64,000 nt of DNA from Asanoa sp040676615 (lineage in GTDB: Bacteria; Actinomycetota; Actinomycetes; Mycobacteriales; Micromonosporaceae). Below, in pieces: positions 7,386 through 16,086 of this stretch; positions within the stretch are counted from its first letter, which is position 1; each line of letters begins with the position of its first letter. A program made the translations under genes and the position numbers. The stretch covers positions 62,001 to 126,000 of the forward strand of contig NZ_JBFAPI010000011.1 in the NCBI RefSeq assembly GCF_040676615.1, read 5' to 3'. Under the pieces are notes generated by a model. The model made no database searches and was not told where the DNA came from. It saw nothing but the letters and a program-made list of their open reading frames with translations.

Positions 7386-9914
7386 CTAGTCCTGTTCGTC
7401 GGGCTCGTCGGCATTGCGAGCGATGGCCACGATGGTTACGCCGTCCGGAAGGTCCATGAGCTTGACCCCCATTGTGTTCCGATCGCGCGTTCGGCGTACA
7501 GGCTTCACCGGAGTCCGGATAACACCACCATTGCTCGTTATAGCAAACAGCTCATCGTCCGGGCTGATCACCACCGCCCCTACGAGACCGCCGCGACGCT
7601 CGGTGAGCTTGGCCGTGAGCACGCCCTTACCGCCGCGACCCTGCACCGGGTATTCGGAGATCGGGGTGCGCTTGGCGTAGCCGCCGTTGGTCGCGACCAG
7701 CACGTCGAGGTGGTCCATGCCCTCGCGGACGACCTCCATCGCCAGCAGTTCGTCGTCGCCGGTGAACCGCATGCCGATGACGCCCGACGTGGCCCGGCCC
7801 ATCGGCCGCAGCGCGTCGTCGGTCGCGTTGAACCTGATCGCCTGTGCCATCTTCGAGACCAGCAGCAGGTCGTCTTCGGTGCCGGCGAGCGCGGCGCCGA
7901 CCAACTCGTCTTCGTCGCGCAGGTTGATCGCGATGATGCCGCCCGACCGGTTGGAGTCGAACTCCTCCAGCTTGGTCTTCTTGACCAGGCCGTTGCGGGT
8001 GGCCAGCACGAGGTAGGGCGCCACACCGTAGTTGGCGATCTCGATCACCTGTGCGATGTGCTCGTCGGGCTGGAACGCCAGCAGGTTGGCCACGTGCTGG
8101 CCGCGGGCCGTGCGGCTGGCCTCCGGCAACTCGTAGGCCTTCGCCCGGTAGACCCGGCCCTTGTTCGTGAAGAACAGGATCCAGTCGTGTGTGGAGCAGA
8201 CGAAGAAGTGGCTGACGATGTCGTCCTGCCGCAGCCCGGCTCCGCTGACGCCCTTGCCGCCCCGCCGCTGTGAGCGGTAGAGGTCGACCTTGGTGCGCTT
8301 GGCGTAGCCGGTGCGGGTGATCGTGACCACCACGTCTTCGCGGGCGATGAGGTCTTCCATCGAGACCTCGCCGTCGAACGGCACGATCTTGGTGCGGCGG
8401 TCGTCGCCCCACTTGGCCACGATCTCGCTGAGCTCGTCGGCGATGATCTTCCGCTGGCGCTCCGGCTTGGCCAGGATGTCGCGCAGGTCGGCGATGTCGA
8501 TCTCGATCTTCGCCAACTCGTCGATGATCTTCTGCCGCTCCAGGGCCGCCAGGCGGCGCAGCTGCATGTCGAGGATCGCGGTCGCCTGGATGTCGTCGAT
8601 GTCCAGGAGGGTCCGCAGCCCGCCGCGGGCGTCTTCGACGGTGGGCGAGCGCCGGATCAGGGCGATCACCTCGTCGAGGGCGTCGAGCGCCTTGACCAGG
8701 CCGCGCAGGATGTGTGCCCGCTCCTCGGCCTTGCGCAGCCGGTAGGCCGTGCGCCGCTGGATGACGTCGATCTGGTGCTCGACGTAGTAGCGGATGAACT
8801 GCGCCAGGTTGAGCGTGCGCGGCACACCGTCGACCAGCGCCAGCATGTTGGCGCCGAACGTCTCCTGCAACTGGGTGTGCTTGTAGAGGTTGTTCAGCAC
8901 GACCTTGGCGACCGCGTCGCGGCGCAGCACGATCACGATCCGCATGCCGGTGCGGCCGGACGACTCGTCGCGGATGTCGGCGATGCCGGCGATCTTGCCC
9001 TCGCGGATCAGCTCGGCGATCCGCTCGGCCAGGTTGTCGGGGTTGACCTGGTAGGGCAGCTCGCTGACGACGAGGCAGGCGCGGCCCTTCTTGTCTTCCT
9101 CGACCTCGACCACCGCGCGCATCCGGATGGAGCCGCGGCCGGTGCGGTAGGCGTCCTGGATCGCCTGGGTGCCGACGATCAGGCCGTAGGTCGGGAAGTC
9201 GGGGCCCTTGACGATGCCCAGCAGCGCCTCGAGCGTGGTGGGCTCGTCGGCCTCCGGGTTGTCGAGGCACCACTTGACCGCCTCGGCGATCTCCCGCAGG
9301 TTGTGCGGCGGGATCTTGGTGGCCATGCCGACCGCGATGCCCTCGGCGCCGTTGACCAGCAGGTTGGGGATCCGCGACGGCAGGATCACCGGCTCCTTGG
9401 CCCGGCCGTCGTAGTTGTCCTGGAAATCGACGGTGTCCTCGTCGATGTCGCGGAGCATCTCCATCGCCAGCGGGTCGAGCTTGCACTCGGTGTATCGCAT
9501 GGCGGCGGCCGGGTCGTTACCCGGCGAACCGAAGTTGCCGTTGCCGTCGACCAGCGGGTAACGCAGCGACCAGGTCTGCGCCATGCGGACCAGCGCGTCG
9601 TAGATCGCCGAGTCGCCGTGCGGGTGGAACTGACCCATCACGTCGCCTACGACCCGGGAACACTTCACGTAGCCGCGGTCGGGCCGGTAGCCCGAGTCGT
9701 ACATCGCGTAAAGGATCTTGCGGTGAACCGGCTTGAGGCCGTCGCGGACGTCCGGCAGCGCGCGCCCGACGATGACGCTCATCGCGTAGTCGAGGTAGGA
9801 GCGCTGCATCTCGACCTCGAGCCCGACCGGCTCGACCCGGTCGCGGCTGGAGACCGCGGCGACCGCGGCCTCGAGATCCGGCTCGCCCTCGTAGGCCTCG
9901 GGGTTATCCGTCAC
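7386..9914 (-). CDS. gyrA: DNA gyrase subunit A
   Basis: Breakage-reunion subunit of gyrase, which introduces negative supercoils with GyrB. 842 residues from GTG at 9914, with AAGGA upstream. The catalytic tyrosine is Y141 in AAMRYTE. The quinolone region reads HGDSAIYDALVRMAQ; S102 and D106 occupy the E. coli S83 and D87 positions, i.e. the susceptible form. The GyrA box-type repeats are in the C-terminal half (QRRGGKGV). The C-terminal tail is short and acidic (DEPDEQD). Downstream of gyrB on the same strand with a 137-bp gap containing DnaA boxes. Confidence 0.98.
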   Translation of the reverse strand: MTDNPEAYEGEPDLEAAVAAVSSRDRVEPVGLEVEMQRSYLDYAMSVIVGRALPDVRDGLKPVHRKILYAMYDSGYRPDRGYVKCSRVVGDVMGQFHPHGDSAIYDALVRMAQTWSLRYPLVDGNGNFGSPGNDPAAAMRYTECKLDPLAMEMLRDIDEDTVDFQDNYDGRAKEPVILPSRIPNLLVNGAEGIAVGMATKIPPHNLREIAEAVKWCLDNPEADEPTTLEALLGIVKGPDFPTYGLIVGTQAIQDAYRTGRGSIRMRAVVEVEEDKKGRACLVVSELPYQVNPDNLAERIAELIREGKIAGIADIRDESSGRTGMRIVIVLRRDAVAKVVLNNLYKHTQLQETFGANMLALVDGVPRTLNLAQFIRYYVEHQIDVIQRRTAYRLRKAEERAHILRGLVKALDALDEVIALIRRSPTVEDARGGLRTLLDIDDIQATAILDMQLRRLAALERQKIIDELAKIEIDIADLRDILAKPERQRKIIADELSEIVAKWGDDRRTKIVPFDGEVSMEDLIAREDVVVTITRTGYAKRTKVDLYRSQRRGGKGVSGAGLRQDDIVSHFFVCSTHDWILFFTNKGRVYRAKAYELPEASRTARGQHVANLLAFQPDEHIAQVIEIANYGVAPYLVLATRNGLVKKTKLEEFDSNRSGGIIAINLRDEDELVGAALAGTEDDLLLVSKMAQAIRFNATDDALRPMGRATSGVIGMRFTGDDELLAMEVVREGMDHLDVLVATNGGYAKRTPISEYPVQGRGGKGVLTAKLTERRGGLVGAVVISPDDELFAITSNGGVIRTPVKPVRRTRDRNTMGVKLMDLPDGVTIVAIARNADEPDEQD

Positions 9915-9951
9915 AATTAATCCTTTTTCGCCTTAAATGCCGTTTTCATCC

Positions 9952-9991
9952 TGTGGATAACGGCTGTGGAAACCGACCTGTCTGTGGATAA
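9952..9991. promoter_or_regulatory. Pair of perfect DnaA boxes between gyrB and gyrA
   Basis: TGTGGATAA at 9952-9960 and again at 9983-9991, same orientation, with a degenerate TGTGGAAAC at 9965-9973 between them. Both are exact matches to the bacterial DnaA-box consensus (TTATCCACA). They lie 38-77 bases upstream of the gyrA start, where a DnaA protein could influence gyrA transcription. Confidence 0.75.
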
Positions 9992-10051
9992 CTTCCGCCC
10001 TCCGTCAACGACCGACCGGAGGTAGACGCCGGCCGGCCGTGATCGGTTGCG

Positions 10052-11998
10052 TCAGATATCCAGGAACCGCACGTCCTTCGCGTTGCGTTGGATGAACGAG
10101 CGCCGGGCCTCGACGTCTTCGCCCATCAACACGCTGAACAACTCGTCGGCGGTCGCGGCGTCGTCGAGTGTCACCTGGCGCAGCGTGCGGGTTCCCGGGT
10201 TCATCGTGGTCTCCCACAGCTCCGGGTAGTTCATCTCGCCCAGGCCCTTGAACCGCTGGATGTCGTCGGGCTTGGCGTTGGGCTTGGACTCCTGGCGGAG
10301 CCGGATCAGCCCGTCGCGCTCCCGATCCGAGTACGCGTACTGGGCGTCGTCGCCCTTCTTGTTCCACTTGATCTTGTAGAGCGGCGGCGATGCCAGGTAG
10401 ACGTGGCCGAGCTCGACCAGCGGCCGCATGAAGCGGAACAGCAGGGTGAGCAGCAGGGTCTGGATGTGCTGGCCGTCGACGTCGGCGTCGGCCATCAGCA
10501 CGATCTTGTGGTAGCGCAGCTTCTCGATGTCGAAGTCGTCGTGGATGCCGGTGCCCAGCGCCGTGATCAGCGCCTGGACCTCGTTGTTCTTCAGCACCCG
10601 GTCGATCCGGGCCTTCTCCACGTTGAGGATCTTGCCGCGGATCGGCAGGATCGCCTGCACCCGCGGGTCACGACCCTGCTTGGCCGAGCCACCGGCCGAG
10701 TCACCCTCGACGATGAACACCTCGGACTCGCGCGGGTCGGTCGACTGGCAGTCGGCCAGCTTGCCCGGCATCGAACCGGACTCCAGCAGCGACTTGCGGC
10801 GGGCCAGCTTGCGGGCCTGCTGCGCGGCGATCCGGGCCCGGGAGGCCTGGGTCGCCTTGGTGATGATGGTCTTGGCCTCGCTGGGGTTGCGCTCCAGCCA
10901 GTCGTTGAGCCACTCGTTGCAGACGCGCTGCACGAAGCTCTTGACCGGGGTGTTGCCCAGCTTGGTCTTGGTCTGGCCCTCGAACTGGGGCTCGGCCAGC
11001 TTGACCGAGACGATCGCCGCGAGGCCCTCCCGGATGTCTTCACCGGTGAGCTTCTCGTCGCCCTTGAGGATCTTCTTCTCGGCGCCGTACTTGTTGACCA
11101 CACCGGTCAACGCCGCGCGGAAGCCCTCTTCGTGGGTGCCGCCCTCGTGCGTGTTGATCGTGTTGGCGAACGTGTAGACCGACTCGCCGTAGGACTCGTT
11201 CCACTGCATGGCGATCTCGACCGCCATGCCCTGCTCCTCGCCACCGAACTCGATCACCGACTTGTGGATCGGCGACTTGGTGTTGTTGAGGTGCCGGACG
11301 AAGTCGGCGATGCCGCCCTTGTAGAGGAAGGTGACCTCGCGCGCCTTGCCGTCTTCCTCGCTGCTCGGGCGCTCGTCGCGGAAGTGGATGGTCAGGCCGC
11401 GGTTGAGGAACGCGTACTCCTGGAGGCGCCGGTAGATCGTCTCGAAGGCGTACTCGGTGGTCTCGAAGACTTTCGGGTCGGGCCAGAACGACACGGACGA
11501 ACCGGTCGTGTTGGTGGTCTCGCCCTTCTCCAGCGGCGACGGCTTGGAGTTGGTGTAGGACTGCCGCCACACGTTCCCGGACTTGTGGATGACCACCTCC
11601 ATCCGCGTCGACAGGGCGTTGACCACGGAGACGCCGACGCCGTGCAGGCCGCCGGAGACGGCGTACGCCTTGCCGTCGAATTTGCCGCCGGCGTGCAGAA
11701 CGGTCAGCGCGACCTCGACACCCGGCTTCTTGAGCTTGGGGTGGAGGTCGACCGGGAAGCCACGGCCGTTGTCGACGACGCGCACGCCGCCGTCGGCCAG
11801 CAGCACGACGTCGATCGTGTCGCAGTAGCCGGCCAGGGCCTCGTCGACCGCGTTGTCGACGACCTCCCAGACCAGGTGATGCAGGCCACGCTCTCCGGTC
11901 GACCCGATGTACATGCCGGGGCGCTTGCGGACCGCTTCGAGGCCCTCGAGCACCTGGATCGATTCGGCGCCGTACTCCTGCTTTTTCTGCGTTGCCAC
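10052..11998 (-). CDS. gyrB: DNA gyrase subunit B
   Basis: ATPase subunit of gyrase, 648 residues. GTG at 11998 gives the family start VATQKK-YGAESIQVLEGLEAVRKRPGMYIG; a 49-codon upstream extension is open but Pro/Arg-rich and not conserved-looking. GHKL ATPase motifs (EVVDNAVDEA, DNGRGFPVD, GLHGVGVSVVNALS), TOPRIM motifs (EGDSAGGSA, PIRGKILNVEKAR, DADVDGQHI) and C-terminal QRFKGLGEMN are all present. No intein. A fragment of a gyrB copy lies near 34 kb on the other strand. Confidence 0.98.
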   Translation of the reverse strand: MATQKKQEYGAESIQVLEGLEAVRKRPGMYIGSTGERGLHHLVWEVVDNAVDEALAGYCDTIDVVLLADGGVRVVDNGRGFPVDLHPKLKKPGVEVALTVLHAGGKFDGKAYAVSGGLHGVGVSVVNALSTRMEVVIHKSGNVWRQSYTNSKPSPLEKGETTNTTGSSVSFWPDPKVFETTEYAFETIYRRLQEYAFLNRGLTIHFRDERPSSEEDGKAREVTFLYKGGIADFVRHLNNTKSPIHKSVIEFGGEEQGMAVEIAMQWNESYGESVYTFANTINTHEGGTHEEGFRAALTGVVNKYGAEKKILKGDEKLTGEDIREGLAAIVSVKLAEPQFEGQTKTKLGNTPVKSFVQRVCNEWLNDWLERNPSEAKTIITKATQASRARIAAQQARKLARRKSLLESGSMPGKLADCQSTDPRESEVFIVEGDSAGGSAKQGRDPRVQAILPIRGKILNVEKARIDRVLKNNEVQALITALGTGIHDDFDIEKLRYHKIVLMADADVDGQHIQTLLLTLLFRFMRPLVELGHVYLASPPLYKIKWNKKGDDAQYAYSDRERDGLIRLRQESKPNAKPDDIQRFKGLGEMNYPELWETTMNPGTRTLRQVTLDDAATADELFSVLMGEDVEARRSFIQRNAKDVRFLDI

Positions 11999-12600
11999 TC
12001 TGGCCACTTTCTCGCGCCGCCCCAGCGTCGTCGACCGACGCTGGTGCGCGGGTATGGCGGGATGGCCACCAGCGACCGGCGCGACCGGGGGTGGGCGCAC
12101 CGCTCGCCGCGCCTTCCCGCGGTCACGATCGGTTGGACGCGGCACGCGGGCGGCCTCGGGCCGGGGAGGACCCGATACGGTCGTACGCGCGTCGTCCTTC
12201 GTCTCTGCAATCTTACCGGGCCGGAGGGCCGAACACCCATCCGGCGCACGCCGGAAACCGCGCTAGAAGCGCCACAGCGGCCCGAACCTCGGTATCCGCG
12301 ACTCCCCCCACACGAACGGCCCTTCGGCGCGAGCCAGCCGCGCGCCGGCGCCTTTTGTCTGCCGATCATGAAGTCGCCTCGGTGACCGCTGTGGCCATCG
12401 GGAGCGGAGTTCCCGGCATTACGGACATCCGGGCCATGATCCCCACCCCAAAGGTGACCGGTCGGGGGTCGCGCGAACCACCTACGGTGCCGTAGTTTCT
12501 GCGGCGCGATCCGATCGGGGCCAGCACCCCGACGTGTCATACGCTCGCGACCCCACCTCTTTCGGTGTCGGGATGCTGCTCAGCGGAGAAGGGTGGCCCG
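11999..12600. other. Divergent intergenic region between gyrB and a hypothetical gene
   Basis: About 600 bases without a convincing gene. Long open frames on both strands are GC-rich shadows with Arg/Pro-rich products. It must carry the gyrB promoter (minus) and that of the gene at 12601 (plus). A GAGAAAG sequence just before the gyrB GTG is the likely ribosome site. I see no DnaA box, parS or tRNA here. Confidence 0.5.
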
Positions 12601-13155
12601 ATGGGGCTGGACAACGTCGCCGTCCAGTGGCCGCGCACCGGCCGTTTCTACGACCCGGTCGCCCCGGCCGCGTTCGTCGACTTCGCCGACCTGGCGGACG
12701 CGCCCGACGTCTCCGCGCCCACGGCGGCCCTCGCCGGACATATCGCCAAGACCGGCACAGTCCGGGCGACGGCCTACACCGAGCTCGTCGATCTCCTCCT
12801 CGGTCTCGACGGTGTGCTTTACGCCACAGAGGCCGCGGCGGAAGACGAGGACCCGGTGATCGACCCCGACGGCTGCGCCTGGATCGCCGGCGGGCTGGAG
12901 CGCTTCGTCGAGGGTCACCGGCCACACGGCGAGTCGGTCACCTTCGAGACGGTCGGCGCCGTGTTGCGCACCGCCCTGTCCGGCGGCCGGCTGCCCGAGC
13001 AGCAGCTGCGCTGGCTCGACGGGCGACTCGACGCGCTGCGCGACGAGTCGGGCGACGCGCCGCAGTGGAGCTTCGCCCGCAGCGAGCTGGGTGTGCTGGC
13101 CCAGTTCTACCGGCGCTGCGCCGACCGTGGCTTCGCCGTCTACGCCGACTACTGA
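12601..13155 (+). CDS. Hypothetical protein
   Basis: Acidic cytosolic protein of 184 residues. ATG at 12601 with GAAGGG upstream is preferred; a slightly longer in-frame start exists. The sequence opens MGLDNVAVQWP and shows a run of Asp/Ala-rich text, a GxDGVLYATEAAAEDED segment near residue 75-90, and a C-terminal helix ending in FAVYADY. No signal peptide or membrane helix. It is convergent with dciA across 57 bases and divergent from gyrB. I do not recognise the family; the codon pattern looks like a real gene. Confidence 0.75.
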   Translation: MGLDNVAVQWPRTGRFYDPVAPAAFVDFADLADAPDVSAPTAALAGHIAKTGTVRATAYTELVDLLLGLDGVLYATEAAAEDEDPVIDPDGCAWIAGGLERFVEGHRPHGESVTFETVGAVLRTALSGGRLPEQQLRWLDGRLDALRDESGDAPQWSFARSELGVLAQFYRRCADRGFAVYADY

Positions 13156-13212
13156 GGTGCTCCGCACCCCGGTGGGAAGCACCGACCGGCCGGCCCGCCG
13201 GGTCCGCGAAAT

Positions 13213-13884
13213 TCAGCCGTACGTGTCTCGGGGGCCGCGCCCTTGGACCCGGCGCGGGCCTTTGGACCACGACGGCGCGGCCGGGCCGTGGATGTGCAGC
13301 TTCTTGACCACGTTGTGGCCCACCTCACCGGCGATCCGTTTGAGCAGCGACGCGGCCAGCAGGCGCAGCTGGGTGGCCCAGGCCGTTGACTCGGCCTCCA
13401 CGGTCAGCTCACCGTCGGCGAGCTTGATCGGGCGGCAGTGCGACGCGATGTCGGGGCCGACGACCTTCTCCCAGGCGCCGAAGACGGTCGCCTCGGCGGC
13501 CGGCTTCTGCCAGCCGCGGGCCTTGACCAGCCGCTCCAGCACGGCGCCGAACAGTTGCGGGTCGCGTGGGTCGGGGCCCGGCCCGGAATAGCCACGCAAC
13601 CGGCGGCCGCTGCCCCCGGTCGAGCTTCCGGTCGGGCGGCGTCGCTGTGCGGCCGCGCCGCGCTTGGCCAGCGCGGCGTCGAGTGTCGCCCGCGCCAATT
13701 GCGGTCCGGCCAGCCCTTCGGTCGCCGGCGCCGACCCGCCTGCGTCGGCGGCGCCCTGGGTCGGCGTCGCGCCGGGCTCGGCGTTTCCGCCGGGAGGCGC
13801 TGTGGCGTCGCCGGGCCCGGACGCGGTTCGGCGGCGTGGTTTCGGCGAGCGGTCCTCGCGGCCGTCGATCGGTTCAGTAGGCAC
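13213..13884 (-). CDS. dciA: DciA family (DUF721) protein, probable DnaB helicase loader/operator
   Basis: DciA proteins help place the replicative helicase DnaB in bacteria lacking DnaC/DnaI. From GTG at 13884 the product is 223 residues: a disordered Pro/Gly/Ala-rich N-terminus (1-105), then the DUF721 domain (LFGAVLERLVKARGWQ, GAWEKVVGPDIASHC, LTVEAESTAWATQL, LKRIAGEVG) and a basic tail. A much longer in-frame ORF runs into recF but uses no plausible start. The GTG lies inside an 11-base overlap with the stop of the small ORF upstream, at a junction repeated at the recF end. Last gene of the dnaN-gnd-recF cluster. Confidence 0.9.
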   Translation of the reverse strand: MPTEPIDGREDRSPKPRRRTASGPGDATAPPGGNAEPGATPTQGAADAGGSAPATEGLAGPQLARATLDAALAKRGAAAQRRRPTGSSTGGSGRRLRGYSGPGPDPRDPQLFGAVLERLVKARGWQKPAAEATVFGAWEKVVGPDIASHCRPIKLADGELTVEAESTAWATQLRLLAASLLKRIAGEVGHNVVKKLHIHGPAAPSWSKGPRRVQGRGPRDTYG

Positions 13885-14047
13885 GGCGGACCGTCCCCTC
13901 AGAAGCCTCGGAGCGCGCGTCGCCGTGACCGGGCGCTGGGCGCGCGCCGCGGGTGTCACCGTGGCCGGGCACCGGGCCCGGGCCCGATCCGGCAGAGCCG
14001 GCCTGCTGGACTTCGGTGGGTTCAGTCGGCACGGCGGACCGTCCCTT
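13871..14047. repeat. Direct repeat of the recF-stop/next-start junction
   Basis: GGTTCAGT(A/C)GGCACGGCGGACCGTCCC occurs at about 13871-13897 and 14020-14045, 148-149 bases apart, with one mismatch. The first overlaps the dciA start, the second the recF stop. Confidence 0.85.
13874..14032 (-). CDS. 52-residue ORF with duplicated recF/dciA junction ends
   Basis: A short frame between recF and dciA. It starts GTGCCGACTGAACCC inside the last codons of recF (VPTEP, same first residues as DciA) and ends SEGTVRRAY-stop, nearly the RecF C-terminus SEGTVRRAD-stop. It therefore has a DciA-like head and a RecF-like tail, with 11-base overlaps on both sides. An internal PGHGD motif occurs twice. It looks like the product of a ~148-bp segmental duplication of the junction. 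Translation by coupling is plausible but unproven; it may be only spacer. Confidence 0.5.
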   Translation of the reverse strand: MPTEPTEVQQAGSAGSGPGPVPGHGDTRGARPAPGHGDARSEASEGTVRRAY

Positions 14048-15155
14048 CGGAGACGTCGAAGCGGGCGCCGCGCAGGGCCGCCGGCACGTCGTCGGGGACC
14101 GCGCAGGTAACCAGGAGTTGGCTGGCGCCGCCGACCAGCTCGGCCAGGCGTTCCCGGCGGCCCGTGTCGAGTTCGGCGAAAACGTCGTCGAGGGCCAGGA
14201 CCGGCTCGATGCCGTCGGCCCTCAGCAGGTCGTAGGCGGCCAGCCGCAGCGCCAGGGCGTAGGACCAGGACTCGCCGTGGCTGGCGTAGCCCTTGGCCGG
14301 CAGCTCGCCCAGCGTCAGGGTCAGGTCGTCGCGGTGCGGGCCGGTCAGCGTCACGCCGCGTTCCACTTCGGACTGTCGGCCGGCGGCGAGCGCGGTCAGC
14401 AGCAACTGCTCGAGCTCGGCCCGATCGGCGCCGGCCGGCGGGATCTCGAGGCCCGACCGGTAGGCGATGCCCGCGGCGCCGCGGCCGGCGGCGACCGCGT
14501 CGTAAGCCTTGGCGACGAACGGGCCGAGCGCTGTCACCAGCTCCAGCCGGCCCGCCAGCAACTCGGCGCCGTGCCGGGCCAGGTGGGTGTCCCAGACATC
14601 CAGTGTGGACAGATCGCCGCCGCGGGTGCCGCCGGTCTTGCGGGCCAGGTAGGACGTGCGCAGCAACGCGTTGCGCTGCTTGACCACCCGGTCGTAGTCG
14701 GACCGCACGCCGGCGTAGCGCGGCTGGCGCGCGACCAGCAGGTCGTCGAGATAGCGGCGCCGCTCGGCCGGGTCGCCGCGGACCAGTTCGAGGTCTTCCG
14801 GTGCGAACAGCACCATCCGCAGCGCGCCGAGCACGTCGCGGGCCCGGCGTGCCGGCGAGCGGCCGAGCCGGGCCCGGTTGGCCTTGCCGGGCACGATCTC
14901 CAGCTCGACCTGCAGCTCGCGTCCATCGTGGACGACCAGGCAACGGATGACCGCCGACTGCGCGCCGGCCCGAACCAGTGGCGCGTCGGTGGCGACCCGG
15001 TGACTGTCGAGGGTCGCCACGTAGCCGAGCGCCTCCAGCAGGTTGGTCTTGCCGACACCGTTGGGGCCGACCAGCACGCTCGCCCCGGCGGGCAGGTCGA
15101 CCGCCACCCGCTCGTACGAGCGGAAGTCGACCAGCTCCAGCCGCTGGACGTGCAT
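14022..15155 (-). CDS. recF: DNA replication and repair protein RecF
   Basis: SMC-like ATPase that helps load RecA at gaps. 377 residues. N-terminal MHVQRLELVDFRSYE, Walker A GPNGVGKTN at 30-38, signature-like motif in LTLTLGELPAKGYASHGE and Walker B region EPVLALDDVFAELD are all visible. Start is nine bases from the gnd stop, so it belongs to the dnaN-gnd-recF operon. The last residues SEGTVRRAD are repeated in the next small ORF. Confidence 0.97.
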   Translation of the reverse strand: MHVQRLELVDFRSYERVAVDLPAGASVLVGPNGVGKTNLLEALGYVATLDSHRVATDAPLVRAGAQSAVIRCLVVHDGRELQVELEIVPGKANRARLGRSPARRARDVLGALRMVLFAPEDLELVRGDPAERRRYLDDLLVARQPRYAGVRSDYDRVVKQRNALLRTSYLARKTGGTRGGDLSTLDVWDTHLARHGAELLAGRLELVTALGPFVAKAYDAVAAGRGAAGIAYRSGLEIPPAGADRAELEQLLLTALAAGRQSEVERGVTLTGPHRDDLTLTLGELPAKGYASHGESWSYALALRLAAYDLLRADGIEPVLALDDVFAELDTGRRERLAELVGGASQLLVTCAVPDDVPAALRGARFDVSEGTVRRAD

Positions 15156-15164
15156 CTGACCGCG

Positions 15165-16037
15165 TCAGCTCTTGCGAACGGGGTGCCCACCGAACTGGTT
15201 GCGCAGCGCGGCCACCGCCTTCATCGCCGGTGAGTCGTCTTCGCGCGACTCGAAGCGCGCGAACAGCGAGGCCGCGATGACGTGCATCGGCACCGCGAGC
15301 CGGATCGCCTCTTCGACCGTCCAGCGGCCCTCACCGGTGTCGTCGGCGTAGCCCTTGATGGCTTCCAGCGCGGGGTCTTCGTCGAGCGCCCGGTCGAGCA
15401 GGTCGAGCAGCCACGACTTGATGACCGTGCCCTCGCGCCACGACTTGACCACGCCGGGCACGTTGGTCACCAGCTCCGAGGCGCCCAGCAGCTCGTAGCC
15501 TTCGGCGTAGGCGTGCATCAGGCCGTATTCGATGCCATTGTGGACCATCTTGGCGTAGTGGCCGGCACCGACCGGGCCGGCGTGCACGAAGCCGAACTCG
15601 CCGGCGGGCTTGAGCGCCTCGAAGATCGGCATGAGCCGGGCGATGTGCTCGTCGGAGCCGCCGGCCATCAGCGCGTAGCCGAGCTGGACGCCCCAGATGC
15701 CACCGGAGACGCCGACGTCGACGTAGCCGATGCCCTTCGCGTCGAGCCGCTCGGCGCGCGGCTTGTCGCTGCTGAACCGCGAGTTGCCGCCGTCGATGAT
15801 GAGGTCGCCCGGGCTGAGCTCGGCGGCCACGTCGTCGATGGTGCTGTCGGTGACCTCGGCCGGAACCATCACCCAGACCGCGCGCGGCGCCTCGAGCTTC
15901 GACGCCAGCTCCGCCAACGTCTTCGCGTCGGAGATCTCTGGCTTGTGGTCAAATCCGACGATCTCGTGGCCGGCGGCGCGCAGGCGTTCGCGCATGTTGC
16001 CACCCATCCGGCCCAGGCCGATGAGCCCCAGCTGCAT
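15165..16037 (-). CDS. gnd: 6-phosphogluconate dehydrogenase (decarboxylating), GntZ type
   Basis: Oxidises 6-phosphogluconate to ribulose 5-phosphate in the pentose phosphate pathway, making NAD(P)H. 290 residues, the short form. N-terminal Rossmann motif GLIGLGRMGGNM, the family signature region IDGGNSRFSSD near residue 82-92, GVSGGIWGVQLGYALMAGG, and the catalytic lysine in GHYAKMVHNGIEYG. Placement between dnaN and recF is the usual actinomycete arrangement. Gap to dnaN 49 bases, to recF 9 bases. Confidence 0.95.
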   Translation of the reverse strand: MQLGLIGLGRMGGNMRERLRAAGHEIVGFDHKPEISDAKTLAELASKLEAPRAVWVMVPAEVTDSTIDDVAAELSPGDLIIDGGNSRFSSDKPRAERLDAKGIGYVDVGVSGGIWGVQLGYALMAGGSDEHIARLMPIFEALKPAGEFGFVHAGPVGAGHYAKMVHNGIEYGLMHAYAEGYELLGASELVTNVPGVVKSWREGTVIKSWLLDLLDRALDEDPALEAIKGYADDTGEGRWTVEEAIRLAVPMHVIAASLFARFESREDDSPAMKAVAALRNQFGGHPVRKS

Positions 16038-16086
16038 AGCGGGTTCCCCTCCCGTTGACGTGCCCTTGCTCTGCCCTACCCGCGGA

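Noticed and set aside
7627..9486. Other long frames inside gyrA
   Set aside because: Shadow frames; the gyrA frame has all motifs.
13213..14943. 576-codon ORF joining dciA with antisense-like recF sequence
   Set aside because: Same strand but a different frame from recF; the product is Arg/Pro-rich until the DciA start.
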